From RH-AL1 sp965198495 (GTDB lineage Bacteria; Pseudomonadota; Alphaproteobacteria; Rhizobiales; Beijerinckiaceae): a stretch of 64,000 nt of DNA. Positions 51,195-60,432 of this stretch are shown piece after piece (position 1 is the first letter of the stretch; each line of letters opens with the position of its first letter). The position numbers were made by a program, and so were the translations under genes. The stretch spans positions 930,001-994,000 of the forward strand of contig CBDAPL010000001.1 of assembly GCA_965198495.1 (NCBI GenBank), given 5' to 3'. The notes below the pieces were generated by a model. The model was not told where the DNA came from. It ran no database searches and saw only the letters and a program-made list of their open reading frames with translations.

Positions 51195-51348
51195 CTAATG
51201 GTAACTATCGCCACGAATCTCGGCGCGTGCTTACGTAGGCGCTTATATTCTTAGGAGGCTCTTCCCGCGCGGATGGGCCGTTCATCGACGGTCGTTCGGT
51301 TAGATTGCGCGCCAAAGAGCGTCGCTAGCAATCGCGCAGAGGCGGAAA

Positions 51349-53550
51349 ATGGGTTTGAGCAAAGCTACCGTCAAAGCGGTCGTCAGTGCGTTCGCGGTGA
51401 CGATATCGCTGGCCGCCGGCACGCCGACCCAAGCGGCCACAAGCCCGTGGGTGGGCTCGCAATATGTCAAGGCGCGCCTGCTTGCCGCCGTCGGCGGTAC
51501 CGGCGATCTCGCCACAGTGCCGGCCGCCATCGAGCTGAGCCTCGACGACAATTGGAAGACCTATTGGCGCTCGCCCGGCGACGCCGGCCTGCCACCGACC
51601 CTCGATTGGAAAGGGTCGAGCAATCTCGCCGCTAGCGTGCTGCTTTATCCGACGCCGCAGCGCCTCACCCTGCTCGGCATTCAAACGTTCGGCTACAAGC
51701 ATGATGTCGTGTTTCCGGTCGATGTGACGCTCGCCAAGCCCGGTGAGCCTCTCGACCTGAAGCTCAAACTCGACATTCTCGTCTGCGCGAACCTCTGCAT
51801 CCCCAAGACGCTGGACCTCGTGCTGGCGATCCCCGCCGGCGCCGCGACTCCCGACCCAGAAGCGCAGGTGATCGCCAAGGCTCGCGCCGCGGTGCCGACC
51901 GACGCGCGGGCGTCCGGTTTGGCGGTTCAAAGCGTCGAGGAGGTGTCCGATAAGGGCGCGCCGGCGCTGCAGGTGCGGGCCACCGCGCGCGAGCCCTTCC
52001 AGCATCTCGATGTCATCGCGGAAATCGATCCGGCTCTGGCGTTGGGCGATCCGCACGTGGGCTACTCCGCCGACAAGCGCGAGGCGACGCTGCTGGTGCC
52101 GTTGAGTGAGAAGCTGCCGGTCGGCGCCAAGCTCGCCGGCCGCAAGGTGATCCTGACCCTTTTCGATGGCAATCGCGCGCTGGAGACGCCGACGCGAACG
52201 ATCGGGCAGGGTGCTTCCGCCGCGCAGGAAGACGCTGGCCCCTCGCTTCTCGCCATGCTTGGCGTCGCGCTTCTCGGCGGTTTGATCCTCAACCTTATGC
52301 CGTGCGTGCTGCCGGTGCTGAGCTTGAAATTCATCTCGGTCGTCAGCCAGGGCGGCCGGGCGCCGGGCAAGATCCGTGCGGGCTTCCTCGCCACGGCCGC
52401 CGGAATCATCGTGTCCTTCCTGGTGCTCGCCGGCGGTTTGATCGCGGTCAAGGCGGCGGGGCGCACCATCGGCTGGGGCATCCAGTTCCAGGAGCCGGCC
52501 TTCATCGCCGGCATGGCGGTACTCGTTACGCTGTTCGCCTGCCATCTCGCCGGCCTGTTCGAGGTGCCTCTGCCGCGCTTCGTCCGCGATGCCGCCTCGA
52601 GCCGAACCGGTCCTGACGAGAGCCTCGCCGGTCATTTCGTCACCGGCGCCTTCGCCACTTTGCTGGCGACGCCATGCTCGGCGCCGTTCCTCGGCACCGC
52701 CGTCGGCTTCGCCCTCGCCGGCGAGACGGCGCAGATGCTCGGCATCTTTCTCGCGCTCGGCATCGGCCTGGCTTTGCCCTACCTCGTCGTCGCCGCCGTG
52801 CCGCAGGTCGCAGCCAGGATGCCAAAGCCCGGCCGGTGGATGCTGATCCTAAAGCAGGCGATGGCGATCCCGCTTGGCCTCACCGCGCTTTGGCTGCTCT
52901 CGATCCTCGCCACACAGGTAGGTCTCGGCCTCGCCGTCGGGATCGGCGCGATGCTCGTCGCGATCGCCGCCATGCTGGCGTGGCGCGAGAGAGTGCCCGA
53001 TACGCGGCGCGGCCTCGTGTTCCCGCTCGTCGCGTTCTTCGCTCTCGTGACGATCGCCTTGCCCGACGTGATCGCGGCGCAAGCGCGAAAGGGCGGCATT
53101 GACGCCAACGACACGATCGCCTGGCACAGTTTCGATCGCGGTCAGATCCGCAGCCTCGTCTCGCAGGGCAAGACCGTCTTCGTCGACGTCACCGCCGATT
53201 GGTGCCTGACCTGCCAGGCCAACAAGAAGTTCGTGCTGTCCAAGAACGTCATCGCCGCGCGGCTCAATAGCCAGACCGTGCCGATGAAGGCGGACTGGAC
53301 GCGCCCGAACGCCGAGATCGCCGCCTACCTCTCCACTTACGGCCGCTACGGCATTCCTTTCAACATCGTCTACGGTCCCGCCGCGCCGGGCGGCGTGGTG
53401 CTGCCGGAGCTGCTCTCGACGAGCGACGTCAGCGGAGCGCTCGACAAGGCGTCCGGCGTCAAATCGTCGTCGCTCGAGCCTGAACACAATTCCACGTCGG
53501 TCGCGGCCGCGGAGCCCGATCCGTCTGCTGCGAAAGCATCACATCCATGA
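51349..53550 (+). CDS. DsbD/ScsB-type protein-disulfide reductase
   Basis: 733 residues in three parts: signal peptide and periplasmic N-terminal domain (about 1-290, with VCANLCIPKTL), a DsbD-like membrane domain (about 295-570) with redox Cys in NLMPCVLPVLSLKFISVV and LLATPCSAPFLGTAVGF, and a C-terminal thioredoxin domain with DVTADWCLTCQANKKFV. Such proteins carry electrons from cytosolic thioredoxin to periplasmic partners, for copper resistance (ScsB) or cytochrome maturation. The specific partner is not visible. It is preceded by 154 non-coding bases and followed by convergent wrbA. Confidence 0.9.
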   Translation: MGLSKATVKAVVSAFAVTISLAAGTPTQAATSPWVGSQYVKARLLAAVGGTGDLATVPAAIELSLDDNWKTYWRSPGDAGLPPTLDWKGSSNLAASVLLYPTPQRLTLLGIQTFGYKHDVVFPVDVTLAKPGEPLDLKLKLDILVCANLCIPKTLDLVLAIPAGAATPDPEAQVIAKARAAVPTDARASGLAVQSVEEVSDKGAPALQVRATAREPFQHLDVIAEIDPALALGDPHVGYSADKREATLLVPLSEKLPVGAKLAGRKVILTLFDGNRALETPTRTIGQGASAAQEDAGPSLLAMLGVALLGGLILNLMPCVLPVLSLKFISVVSQGGRAPGKIRAGFLATAAGIIVSFLVLAGGLIAVKAAGRTIGWGIQFQEPAFIAGMAVLVTLFACHLAGLFEVPLPRFVRDAASSRTGPDESLAGHFVTGAFATLLATPCSAPFLGTAVGFALAGETAQMLGIFLALGIGLALPYLVVAAVPQVAARMPKPGRWMLILKQAMAIPLGLTALWLLSILATQVGLGLAVGIGAMLVAIAAMLAWRERVPDTRRGLVFPLVAFFALVTIALPDVIAAQARKGGIDANDTIAWHSFDRGQIRSLVSQGKTVFVDVTADWCLTCQANKKFVLSKNVIAARLNSQTVPMKADWTRPNAEIAAYLSTYGRYGIPFNIVYGPAAPGGVVLPELLSTSDVSGALDKASGVKSSSLEPEHNSTSVAAAEPDPSAAKASHP

Positions 53551-53644
53551 CGGGCATGGCGTACTTGCATCGCCGGGATTGTGTGATCGACGTACTCGCC
53601 GAGGCAGCAGCCCGCGTTCGCTGCAAGTCGTCGTCCGGGCCGCC

Positions 53645-54274
53645 TCAGCGCCAGTGGCTGCCATCGAGCCGTCGCGCGATATCCGCCACGTGCATGCCCT
53701 GAAAGCGGGCGATCGCGAGCTCGTTCCGACTGGGCTGACGTGTTCCGTCCCCCCGCGTGAGCGTGGACGCACCGTAGGGGCTGCCGCCTGTAATCTCGTC
53801 CATGTCAAGAAGTCGCGATTCGATGTAGGGTACACCCACGATGATCATGCCGTGATGTAGCAAAGTGGTGTGGAAGCTCGTGATAGTTGTCTCCACGCCG
53901 CCGTGCTGGGTGGCGGCGCTGGTGAACACGCTTCCGACTTTGCCCACAAGAGCGCCGCTCGCCCAGAGCGGTCCCGTCTGGTCCAGAAAATTGCGCATCT
54001 GCGCACACATGTTGCCGAAGCGGGTTGGGGTTCCGAAAATGATCGCATCGGCTTCGGCCAGCTTGCCCGGTTCGGCATAAGGTACATGGGCGAAGGCCGC
54101 CCGAGTTTCGCGGGCGCCGCTGAGCAGAAGCACATCGTCAGGCACGAGTTCCGGCACCTGCAGAAGCGACACGACCGTCCCCTCGATCTCGCTTGCTCCG
54201 GCCGCCACGGCCTCAGCCATCTTGTGCATGTGCCCATGCATGCTGTAAAAAATGATGTGGATGCGCGTCGACAC
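53645..54274 (-). CDS. WrbA-type NAD(P)H:quinone oxidoreductase
   Basis: 209 residues, flavodoxin-like. FMN-binding parts are IHIIFYSMHGHMHKMAEAVA at the N terminus and GTPTRFGNMCAQMRNFLDQT with SVFTSAATQHGGVETTITSF. WrbA reduces quinones by two electrons to avoid semiquinones. It lies 27 bases downstream of a FAD monooxygenase in the same direction, suggesting joint handling of an aromatic hydroxylation product or quinone. Base use here and in the next genes is less GC-biased than the surroundings. Confidence 0.9.
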   Translation of the reverse strand: MSTRIHIIFYSMHGHMHKMAEAVAAGASEIEGTVVSLLQVPELVPDDVLLLSGARETRAAFAHVPYAEPGKLAEADAIIFGTPTRFGNMCAQMRNFLDQTGPLWASGALVGKVGSVFTSAATQHGGVETTITSFHTTLLHHGMIIVGVPYIESRLLDMDEITGGSPYGASTLTRGDGTRQPSRNELAIARFQGMHVADIARRLDGSHWR

Positions 54275-54301
54275 GGGAAGCTCCAGTCTCTCGAGAGAGG
54301 A

Positions 54302-55960
54302 TTACCGGCACAGCACTCGGGTTAGCGCGGCTGTCAGGTTTTCGGCCGCATCCGGTGTGAGCGTCGTCTGGCGCCAGGCCACGTAGCCATCGGGGCGCAC
54401 GAGGACGGCGCCGGAGGGCTCGATACCATATGCTGTCGGGAACGGCGCCGTGAAGAGACTCGAAATCTTCGCGCGATGCGGCGGCAGATCTGTCAGGGAT
54501 GCATCTGTTCCGGGTTTTCCGACGACATGGCCAGTTATATCGACACTCGTGTTTTCAGACGCACGACGAGCCGCTGCCATCCAGCCTTGCCCATCGTGCC
54601 CCGCCATCAGGACGAAGCTACCGCGGTAGAGGTCAAGAGAGGAGATTGTCTCGCTTCCGCGGCGCAAGACGATGTGCGAAGCGCGCGTCCCCGGACGCGC
54701 GAAGGATTTGCGGGGATCGATGTCTCTTGCGCCATCGTCCGGCAGATCCGGGTCGAGGATCACGGCGTCCGAGCGATACCGATTGAACTCGACATGCGGA
54801 TCCGGGATGGCCTTTTGCATGCCCTCTGTGCCGAGGTCGGGATCGGACCGGGTGACGTACCGGTTATAGGCCTGTTCGATGGCCTGCCTGCCTGCCGGCT
54901 GCCGTTCGGCATTGTATGTATCCATTAGCTTCGGGCCAGCGAGGCCACGTGTGACATAGGCCAGCTTCCACGCAATGTTGTGGGCGTCCTGGATGCCGGT
55001 ATTGCCGCCGAAACCGCCGGTGGGTGTCATGGTGTGCGCGGCATCTCCAGCGATGAAGATGCGCCCGCTCTGAAAGGTTTCCGCAGCCTGACAGACCGCC
55101 ACCCACTTTGCGACATCCTCGACTTTCACATCGAGGTCGATCTCGCCGACCGCGTCGCGCACCAGCTGTGCGGCGCCCTCCATGGTGATTCCGTCCGCCG
55201 CCTTCCGGGCCGCAGGGTCCTTGATGTCACCGACGGTGAACACCACCAGGAAACCGCCGAGGCCAGTCTTTTCCAACCGGAAAAAGCCACGTATTTTCTC
55301 ATTGTTGACGTAGATGACGCCCAGGTTGCGGCCACGCAGCGCGCGTGAGCAGTCAGCACGAAAGTAAATCGTGATGCTGTGGCTCATGACAGGATGGCCC
55401 CGCATCTGTATCCCGAGCTTCTCCCGGACTGGACTGCGGTTGCCGTCGCAAGCCACCATGTAGCGGGCCCGGATACGCTCCTCTCTCATCGTGTCGATGT
55501 CGCGGACCAAAGCCGTCACGCCGTCGGCGTCCTCGTCGAACGAGACCAGCTCGGTGCTGTAGCGGAACTGCGAGCCGAGTGCGACGGCGCGTTCGTGAAT
55601 GATCGGTTCTAGAACCTGCTGCGGCATGAACAGCCTGCGAGCTGGGCTCATATCGGCGACCCCCTGGTTTATATCGGGGATGTAGTTTGCGATCTCACGA
55701 CCAGCGAGCGTCTCGACAGCGTTGAGGCCGCCGTTGGGATCATAAATCGCGTGAGCGGCCTGGATGACGTTCTCCTCGATGCCCGCTGCCCGCATGAGTT
55801 CGAGGGTGCGAAGCTGGAAATATCCGGCTCTTGGATGAATGGCCGTGCCACGATGCTTCTCGATTGATAGGCAGGGCACGCCATGGCTGCCTAGAAACAT
55901 CGACGTTGCGAGTCCAACCAGGCTTCCCCCGATCACCAGAACCTCAGGCTCGCTCGCCAT
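54302..55960 (-). CDS. FAD-dependent aromatic-ring monooxygenase (PHBH family)
   Basis: 552 residues. The Rossmann FAD motif is VLVIGGSLVGLATSMFLGSH, the middle holds the CDGNRSPVREKLG (DG-type) motif, and FIAGDAAHTMTPTGGFGGNT contains the second FAD (GD) motif. A thioredoxin-like C-terminal domain follows, with LVRPDGYVAWRQ near the end. Related enzymes hydroxylate phenols, resorcinol or polyketide rings with NAD(P)H. The substrate is unknown. It is divergent from an AraC regulator and followed by the wrbA-type quinone reductase, forming a small oxidative module. Confidence 0.88.
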   Translation of the reverse strand: MASEPEVLVIGGSLVGLATSMFLGSHGVPCLSIEKHRGTAIHPRAGYFQLRTLELMRAAGIEENVIQAAHAIYDPNGGLNAVETLAGREIANYIPDINQGVADMSPARRLFMPQQVLEPIIHERAVALGSQFRYSTELVSFDEDADGVTALVRDIDTMREERIRARYMVACDGNRSPVREKLGIQMRGHPVMSHSITIYFRADCSRALRGRNLGVIYVNNEKIRGFFRLEKTGLGGFLVVFTVGDIKDPAARKAADGITMEGAAQLVRDAVGEIDLDVKVEDVAKWVAVCQAAETFQSGRIFIAGDAAHTMTPTGGFGGNTGIQDAHNIAWKLAYVTRGLAGPKLMDTYNAERQPAGRQAIEQAYNRYVTRSDPDLGTEGMQKAIPDPHVEFNRYRSDAVILDPDLPDDGARDIDPRKSFARPGTRASHIVLRRGSETISSLDLYRGSFVLMAGHDGQGWMAAARRASENTSVDITGHVVGKPGTDASLTDLPPHRAKISSLFTAPFPTAYGIEPSGAVLVRPDGYVAWRQTTLTPDAAENLTAALTRVLCR

Positions 55961-56098
55961 ATCCGCATCCCTTTAATACGAGGCCGGCGCCCGCAAGCCC
56001 GCTGAATTCGTAAGCAACGGCGCTCGCCCACAAGCCTTTTGCCTCGATCAACAGCAATTAAGGCCGTCCGTCGCGCAAATTTTGGCTTTCCTCAAGGT

Positions 56099-56127
56099 TT
56101 GCGTCTTCCAGATTCATTCTTTATTTT
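56099..56127 (+). promoter_or_regulatory. Possible sigma-70-type promoter of the AraC gene
   Basis: TTGCGT (56099-56104) and TATTTT (56122-56127) are separated by 17 bases in an unusually AT-rich stretch. Transcription from here would begin near 56134, upstream of the ATG at 56174, which supports the shorter start. By-eye match only. Confidence 0.35.
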
Positions 56128-56173
56128 ACCAGATACTAATGGCGAATTAAGTGTTCTTGGAAGTCCTCTGGTG

Positions 56174-57142
56174 ATGACTGGAACGTCGCGGGTGACAATG
56201 GCCTCAGCGTTGCCTTCCAGCGAGACGCACCCGATCGTACTCGCCGAAGGCAGTCGCGTGTTATCGACCAGTGACGGCCTCGGCTGGTCGAACATCCATG
56301 CGTCGGTCACTGCAGAGCGGCGCTGGGCCGGATCTTTGAGCCCAATCAATCATATCTGCTTCGCTTATTGTCTGCGGCGTTCGGCGCGGATCGAGCGGCG
56401 GATCGCGGGCGAGGCCGCAGTAAAGACGCTTGGTCTCAGTCCACGCCAGTTTGGCATCCTGCCGACCCGCGTCGCCTCCATGTTCCGCCTTACCGGCACG
56501 GCCGACATCATGATGATCTATATACGGGGCGCGCTGGTCGAGCGTATGGCGCGGGATCTTTTCAACATGACTGCGGACGACGGTGGCATGGAGCCCCGCG
56601 TCGGTTTCTACGACCCGTTCCTTGAACAGGTGGCGATGGAGATCATTAGGGCGCTGGATCGACGGAACACGACCGAGGATCCCCTCTATGTCGATCAACT
56701 CGCGACCGCGGCGGCCTCGCACCTGCTGCGTCATCATGCCAATCGAAAGGACCCGACAACCTCAGCCGCGGCCGGAATCCGGTCGCAACCTATGCTCCAG
56801 TCGACCTGGATCCACTTGCAGACACATATCGAGGATGAGCTCGATGGCGATCTCAGCCTAACCCGTCTGGCGCGGGAGGCGGGGCTCAGCCCCGCTCGTC
56901 TCACCGAACTTTTCGCCGCCGCAAAGGGCGAAACACCGCACCGCTACATCGTTGCGCGACGCATCGAGAGAGCCAAACAGCTTCTGATCTCGACCCAGTT
57001 CTCTATTGCGGAGATCGCACTACGGACGGGGTTTTCAAGCCAGAGCCATCTGTCGGACGTTTTCAAGCGGATCACAGGCGAAACGCCAAAAGTGTTCCGA
57101 AGCGCCGGGGCGTTCTGCGACGCGACGGCTCGCGTGAGGTGA
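56174..57142 (+). CDS. AraC-family transcriptional regulator
   Basis: 322 residues from the ATG at 56174, with GGAAG nearby and a promoter-like sequence just upstream; a TTG at 56039 and an ATG at 56198 are alternatives. The C terminus has the double helix-turn-helix (LTRLAREAGLSPARLTELFA, then TQFSIAEIALRTGFSSQSHL and SDVFKRITGETPKVFR). The N-terminal part is a sensing domain not further recognised. It is divergent from the FAD monooxygenase and wrbA genes and most likely controls them. Confidence 0.85.
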   Translation: MTGTSRVTMASALPSSETHPIVLAEGSRVLSTSDGLGWSNIHASVTAERRWAGSLSPINHICFAYCLRRSARIERRIAGEAAVKTLGLSPRQFGILPTRVASMFRLTGTADIMMIYIRGALVERMARDLFNMTADDGGMEPRVGFYDPFLEQVAMEIIRALDRRNTTEDPLYVDQLATAAASHLLRHHANRKDPTTSAAAGIRSQPMLQSTWIHLQTHIEDELDGDLSLTRLAREAGLSPARLTELFAAAKGETPHRYIVARRIERAKQLLISTQFSIAEIALRTGFSSQSHLSDVFKRITGETPKVFRSAGAFCDATARVR

Positions 57143-57161
57143 CCGACAGCTGCTTCCTTGC

Positions 57162-57195
57162 TCCGACGCGGCAAACATTCGGAGATCGCGTCGGA
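57162..57195. terminator. Inverted repeat between convergent genes, possible bidirectional terminator
   Basis: TCCGACGCG (57162-57170) and CGCGTCGGA (57187-57195) are a perfect 9-bp inverted repeat with a 16-base loop, 20 bases after the AraC stop. There is no T-tract. The rest of 57143-57335 holds no gene. Confidence 0.4.
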
Positions 57196-57335
57196 TTGAG
57201 GCGAACCATGCATGGAGTTGGCCAGCAGGCCAAGACAACGCGGCCGACAGGATGCGGGATCGCGTGCCGCTCGCATCGGCGTCGTTCCTGCGCTGACGGC
57301 GCCGGGCCGCTTTAACAAAGCCTCACAGCCTTCCT

Positions 57336-58376
57336 TCACTTCTTCCCGAAGAGAAACTGCTGCGGATTGGCCTCGATGGAGCGGATCAGCTTGGTCAGTT
57401 CCGTTACGGCAGCGCGCCCGTCCGAGGCAAGGCCGTCGTATTGCTTCAGACCGTCGCGCGAGAACCGTGTCATGTTGGCGAACATCTCGCGGGTGCGCGC
57501 ATCCGTGTCTTCCGACAGGCGCCTGAACGATTTGGCGGCGTCCGACACCTCCTGGAAGACGCCCTTGTTGTCGGTCGTCTCAAGGAAGCCGTTGAGGTTG
57601 GTCAGCACGCCGTCAACCTTGCCGGCGGCGGTGTTGATCTTGGCGGAGGCGGCGACGAGGTCACTGACGATCTGCTGCACGTCCTTGGCGTTGATCGCCT
57701 TCACCACATTGTCGGTGTCGGTCGTCAGCGTCTCGAGCTTCGAGGTCAGCGGCTTGATCGATTTGCCGACATCGGCCATCGCGCTCATGAAATCCTTCAC
57801 GCCGTCCGCGTTCGAGGCGAGCGCGTCAGAAAACTTCTGCACGTTCATCACCGACTGCTTGATCGCCGGGCTGGCGTCGCTGATCAGGCTGTCGCCTTTG
57901 TCGAGGATGTCGTTGGCGCGCGCGGCGATCTTCTGCGCCGTCTTGATCAGGTCCTGGAAGTCGGAGCGGTCGGCGTGCAGCACGGCCGGATTGGCGGCGG
58001 AGGTCGCCAGCGGCGGCGCCGAGCCGCTCTCGCCGCTGAGGCCCACCTGGGCGCTGCCCGTGAGGCCGGTATATTCGAGCTGCACCTTGGTGTCGGTGCG
58101 CACCGGCACGCGGCCGTCGATATCGATGATGGCGTAGACCTGCGAGGGGTTGTCCGGCATCAGGTCGATCTTCGTGACCTCGCCGACGCGCACGCCGTTG
58201 AAGAGGACGTAATTGCCGGTCGCGAGGCCGGAGATCGAACCGTCGAAGATCACCTTGTAGACGCGTGTGCCCGACGGCTTTTCGGCGCCGGAATACCAGA
58301 ACACGAAGGCGAAGGCGCATGCGACGACAGCCAGAGTGAAGGCGCCGATGATGGCGTAGTTGGCGCGGGTTTCCAT
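57336..58376 (-). CDS. mlaD: MlaD-like MCE-domain lipid transport protein
   Basis: 346 residues. One N-terminal transmembrane helix (about 8-28) is followed by the MCE domain (about 38-115, with GSISGLATGNYVLFNGVRVG and KVQLEYTGLTGSAQVGLSGE) and a long helical C-terminal part. It is a periplasmic, membrane-anchored substrate-binding ring component of the Mla-type ABC transporter that maintains outer-membrane lipid asymmetry. It lies 20 bases after mlaF and ends the mlaE-mlaF-mlaD operon. mlaA/B/C are not seen here. Confidence 0.9.
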   Translation of the reverse strand: METRANYAIIGAFTLAVVACAFAFVFWYSGAEKPSGTRVYKVIFDGSISGLATGNYVLFNGVRVGEVTKIDLMPDNPSQVYAIIDIDGRVPVRTDTKVQLEYTGLTGSAQVGLSGESGSAPPLATSAANPAVLHADRSDFQDLIKTAQKIAARANDILDKGDSLISDASPAIKQSVMNVQKFSDALASNADGVKDFMSAMADVGKSIKPLTSKLETLTTDTDNVVKAINAKDVQQIVSDLVAASAKINTAAGKVDGVLTNLNGFLETTDNKGVFQEVSDAAKSFRRLSEDTDARTREMFANMTRFSRDGLKQYDGLASDGRAAVTELTKLIRSIEANPQQFLFGKK

Positions 58377-58396
58377 CGGGGTCTCTACACTCTGGA

Positions 58397-59161
58397 CTAT
58401 CGTGTCCCGCGCTGCGGCGCGGCCGGCGAAATGAAGCGGCGCGCGCGCTTGCCATGGAAATAGGTTTGGAGCCAGGGATGCGTGGATTTCAGCATTTCCG
58501 CCATCGGCCCTGCGGCGATCACCGTCTGGTCGGCGAGCGCGGCAACGCGGTCGCAGATCGCGTAGAGGCTGTCGAGGTCGTGCGTCACCATGAAAACGGT
58601 GAGGCCGAGTGTCTTCTGCAGGGTGGCGATCAGTTCGTCGAAATCCGCCGCGCCGATCGGGTCGAGACCAGAGGTCGGTTCATCGAGGAACAGCAGCTCT
58701 GGATCGAGCGCCAGCGCGCGGGCGAGCGCGGCGCGCTTGATCATGCCGCCGGAGAGTTCGGAGGGGTATTTGTTGGCGGCGTCCGGCGGCAGTCCGACGA
58801 GCCCAATCTTGATCATCGCCAATTCATCGGCGAGCCGGCGCGAGAGGGTGAGGTGCTCGCGCATCGGAATTTGGATGTTCTGCTTGACCGTGAGCCCCGA
58901 CAGCAGCGCGCCCTGCTGGAACATCACGCCAAAGCGCCGCTGCAGCGCGATGCGCGCCGCGGCGGAGAGGCTGTCGAGGTCATCGCCGAAGACCTCGATC
59001 GTGCCTGCCCGCTTGCCGACCAGGCCGAGGATCGTGCGGGTGAGCACCGACTTGCCCATGCCGGAGCCGCCCACGAAGCCCAGCACCTCACCCTTGAAGA
59101 CGTCGAGGTCGAGCCCGTCCATGATGATCTTTTCGCCAAAGCCGACGACGAGGCCGCGCAC
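58397..59161 (-). CDS. mlaF: MlaF-like ABC transporter ATP-binding protein (start unclear)
   Basis: 254 residues from the GTG at 59161. Walker A is GFVGGSGMGKSVLTR near 31, the ABC signature is LSGGMIKRAALARAL, and Walker B is LLFLDEPTSGLDP. The coding pattern continues upstream in frame for 29 codons to the mlaE stop (59249-59251), including IVVPAIRVRGL, the usual way ABC proteins begin. No ATG, GTG or TTG lies in that stretch; a CTG at 59239 has AGGGG 6 bases upstream and could start a 280-residue form. It powers the MlaE permease. Confidence 0.9.
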   Translation of the reverse strand: MRGLVVGFGEKIIMDGLDLDVFKGEVLGFVGGSGMGKSVLTRTILGLVGKRAGTIEVFGDDLDSLSAAARIALQRRFGVMFQQGALLSGLTVKQNIQIPMREHLTLSRRLADELAMIKIGLVGLPPDAANKYPSELSGGMIKRAALARALALDPELLFLDEPTSGLDPIGAADFDELIATLQKTLGLTVFMVTHDLDSLYAICDRVAALADQTVIAAGPMAEMLKSTHPWLQTYFHGKRARRFISPAAPQRGTR

Positions 59162-59248
59162 CCTGATCGCCGGGACGACGATTTCAGGGTCGGGCGCGTC
59201 GAAGCGGACGGGCGCGAAATCGAGGACGGCATCGGACAGGTTCGGCCC

Positions 59249-60379
59249 CTAGTAGTGAATGCTGGCGAAGAAGACCGCGAACAGGCCATCGACCACGATG
59301 ACCATGAAGATGGACTTGACCACCGAGGCGGTGACCTGCCGCCCTAGCGATTCCGCCGAGCCTTGCACGTTCAGGCCCTCCACGGCGGCGATCAGCCCGA
59401 TGACCAAGGCCATGAAAGGGGCTTTGATGAGGCCGACCAGGAAGGTCGAGGGGCCGATCGCCGCCTGCAGGCGATGCAGGAAGGCGACCGGGCTTATGCC
59501 GCCGTAAAGCCAGCCGGTCACGAGGCCGCCGAAGATCGCCGCGATGTCGGCGATGAAGGTCAGCATCGGCAGGCTGACGACGAGCGCGACGAGGCGAGGC
59601 ACGACCAGCACGTCCATCGCGCGCAGACCCATGACCTGGAGCGCGTCGATCTCCTCGCGCATCTTCATGGACCCGATCTCGGCGGTAATGGCCGAGCCGG
59701 AGCGTCCCGCGACCATGATCGAGGTGAGCAGCACGCCGAGTTCGCGCAAGATCAGCACGCCGATAAGGTCGGCGGCGAACGTTGTGGCGCCAAACCGCTT
59801 GAGCTGGAAGATGCCCTGCTGGGCGACGATGGCGCCGACGAGAAAGTTTATGAGCGCGATGATCGGCACGCTACGCAAGGCGATCGCCTCGACATGGAAT
59901 ACCAGGGCGGTGAAGCGGAACCGAAATGGCCGCAAGGCAACCTTGCCGAGCGATGTCGTGAGTTCGCCGAAGAACGCGACGCCGGCCAGCAAGTCGCGGC
60001 CGAACGCGACGACCGCCTCGCCGATGTCCGCCAACAGGTTGAAAATCGAGAACTCGTTCTCGGCCGGAGGCGCCGCCGCATCGCGCCCTTGCATCGCGTC
60101 GAGCAGAATGCGGAACTCCGGCTTGAGCCGCTCGACCCTTGTTTGAATCCCGCCGGCGGCGAGTTCGCGCCGCGAGCGATCGACGAGCCAGGCGCCGGCT
60201 GTGTCGAGGCGCTCGACAAGGCCGAGATCGAAGGTCGCCGCCCGCGCCGCCTTAGCCTCCATCACCATTGCCGAGGCGCCTCGCTCCAGCGCATCGGCCT
60301 CGATCGTCCAGCTGCCGCTCAGCGCGAAGCGAATCGCCTGGCCTTCAGTCTCGGCGGAGAACGCGGGCGGCTTCGGCAT
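59249..60379 (-). CDS. mlaE: MlaE-like permease with N-terminal STAS domain
   Basis: 376 residues. A STAS-like domain (about 1-100, with IRFALSGSWTIEADALER and DTAGAWLVDRSRRELA) replaces a separate MlaB. The MlaE permease domain follows (GAIVAQQGIFQLKRFGATTF, VLLTSIMVAGRSGSAITAEI, GSMKMREEIDALQVMGL), with about five hydrophobic segments. It transports lipid between membranes together with MlaF and MlaD. The TAG stop is in the same reading frame as mlaF. Confidence 0.93.
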   Translation of the reverse strand: MPKPPAFSAETEGQAIRFALSGSWTIEADALERGASAMVMEAKAARAATFDLGLVERLDTAGAWLVDRSRRELAAGGIQTRVERLKPEFRILLDAMQGRDAAAPPAENEFSIFNLLADIGEAVVAFGRDLLAGVAFFGELTTSLGKVALRPFRFRFTALVFHVEAIALRSVPIIALINFLVGAIVAQQGIFQLKRFGATTFAADLIGVLILRELGVLLTSIMVAGRSGSAITAEIGSMKMREEIDALQVMGLRAMDVLVVPRLVALVVSLPMLTFIADIAAIFGGLVTGWLYGGISPVAFLHRLQAAIGPSTFLVGLIKAPFMALVIGLIAAVEGLNVQGSAESLGRQVTASVVKSIFMVIVVDGLFAVFFASIHY

Positions 60380-60415
60380 GGCGGTCTAGCGTTACCCGAC
60401 GATGGTTGAAGAGCG

Positions 60416-60432
60416 TTAACGTAAAAGGTTAA
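60416..60432. promoter_or_regulatory. Palindrome TTAAC-N7-GTTAA upstream of mlaE
   Basis: TTAAC (60416-60420) and GTTAA (60428-60432) flank GTAAAAG in the AT-richer divergent region between mlaE and the epimerase gene, 37 bases before the mlaE ATG. It has two TTAA elements but their spacing is nine, not the seven of a CtrA box. Confidence 0.35.

Noticed and set aside
59363..60409. 348-codon plus-strand frame opposite mlaE
   Set aside because: Antisense mirror of MlaE, which has clear permease and STAS motifs.
60416..60432. CtrA box (TTAA-N7-TTAA)
   Set aside because: The two TTAA elements are nine bases apart, so the consensus is not met; kept only as a palindrome.
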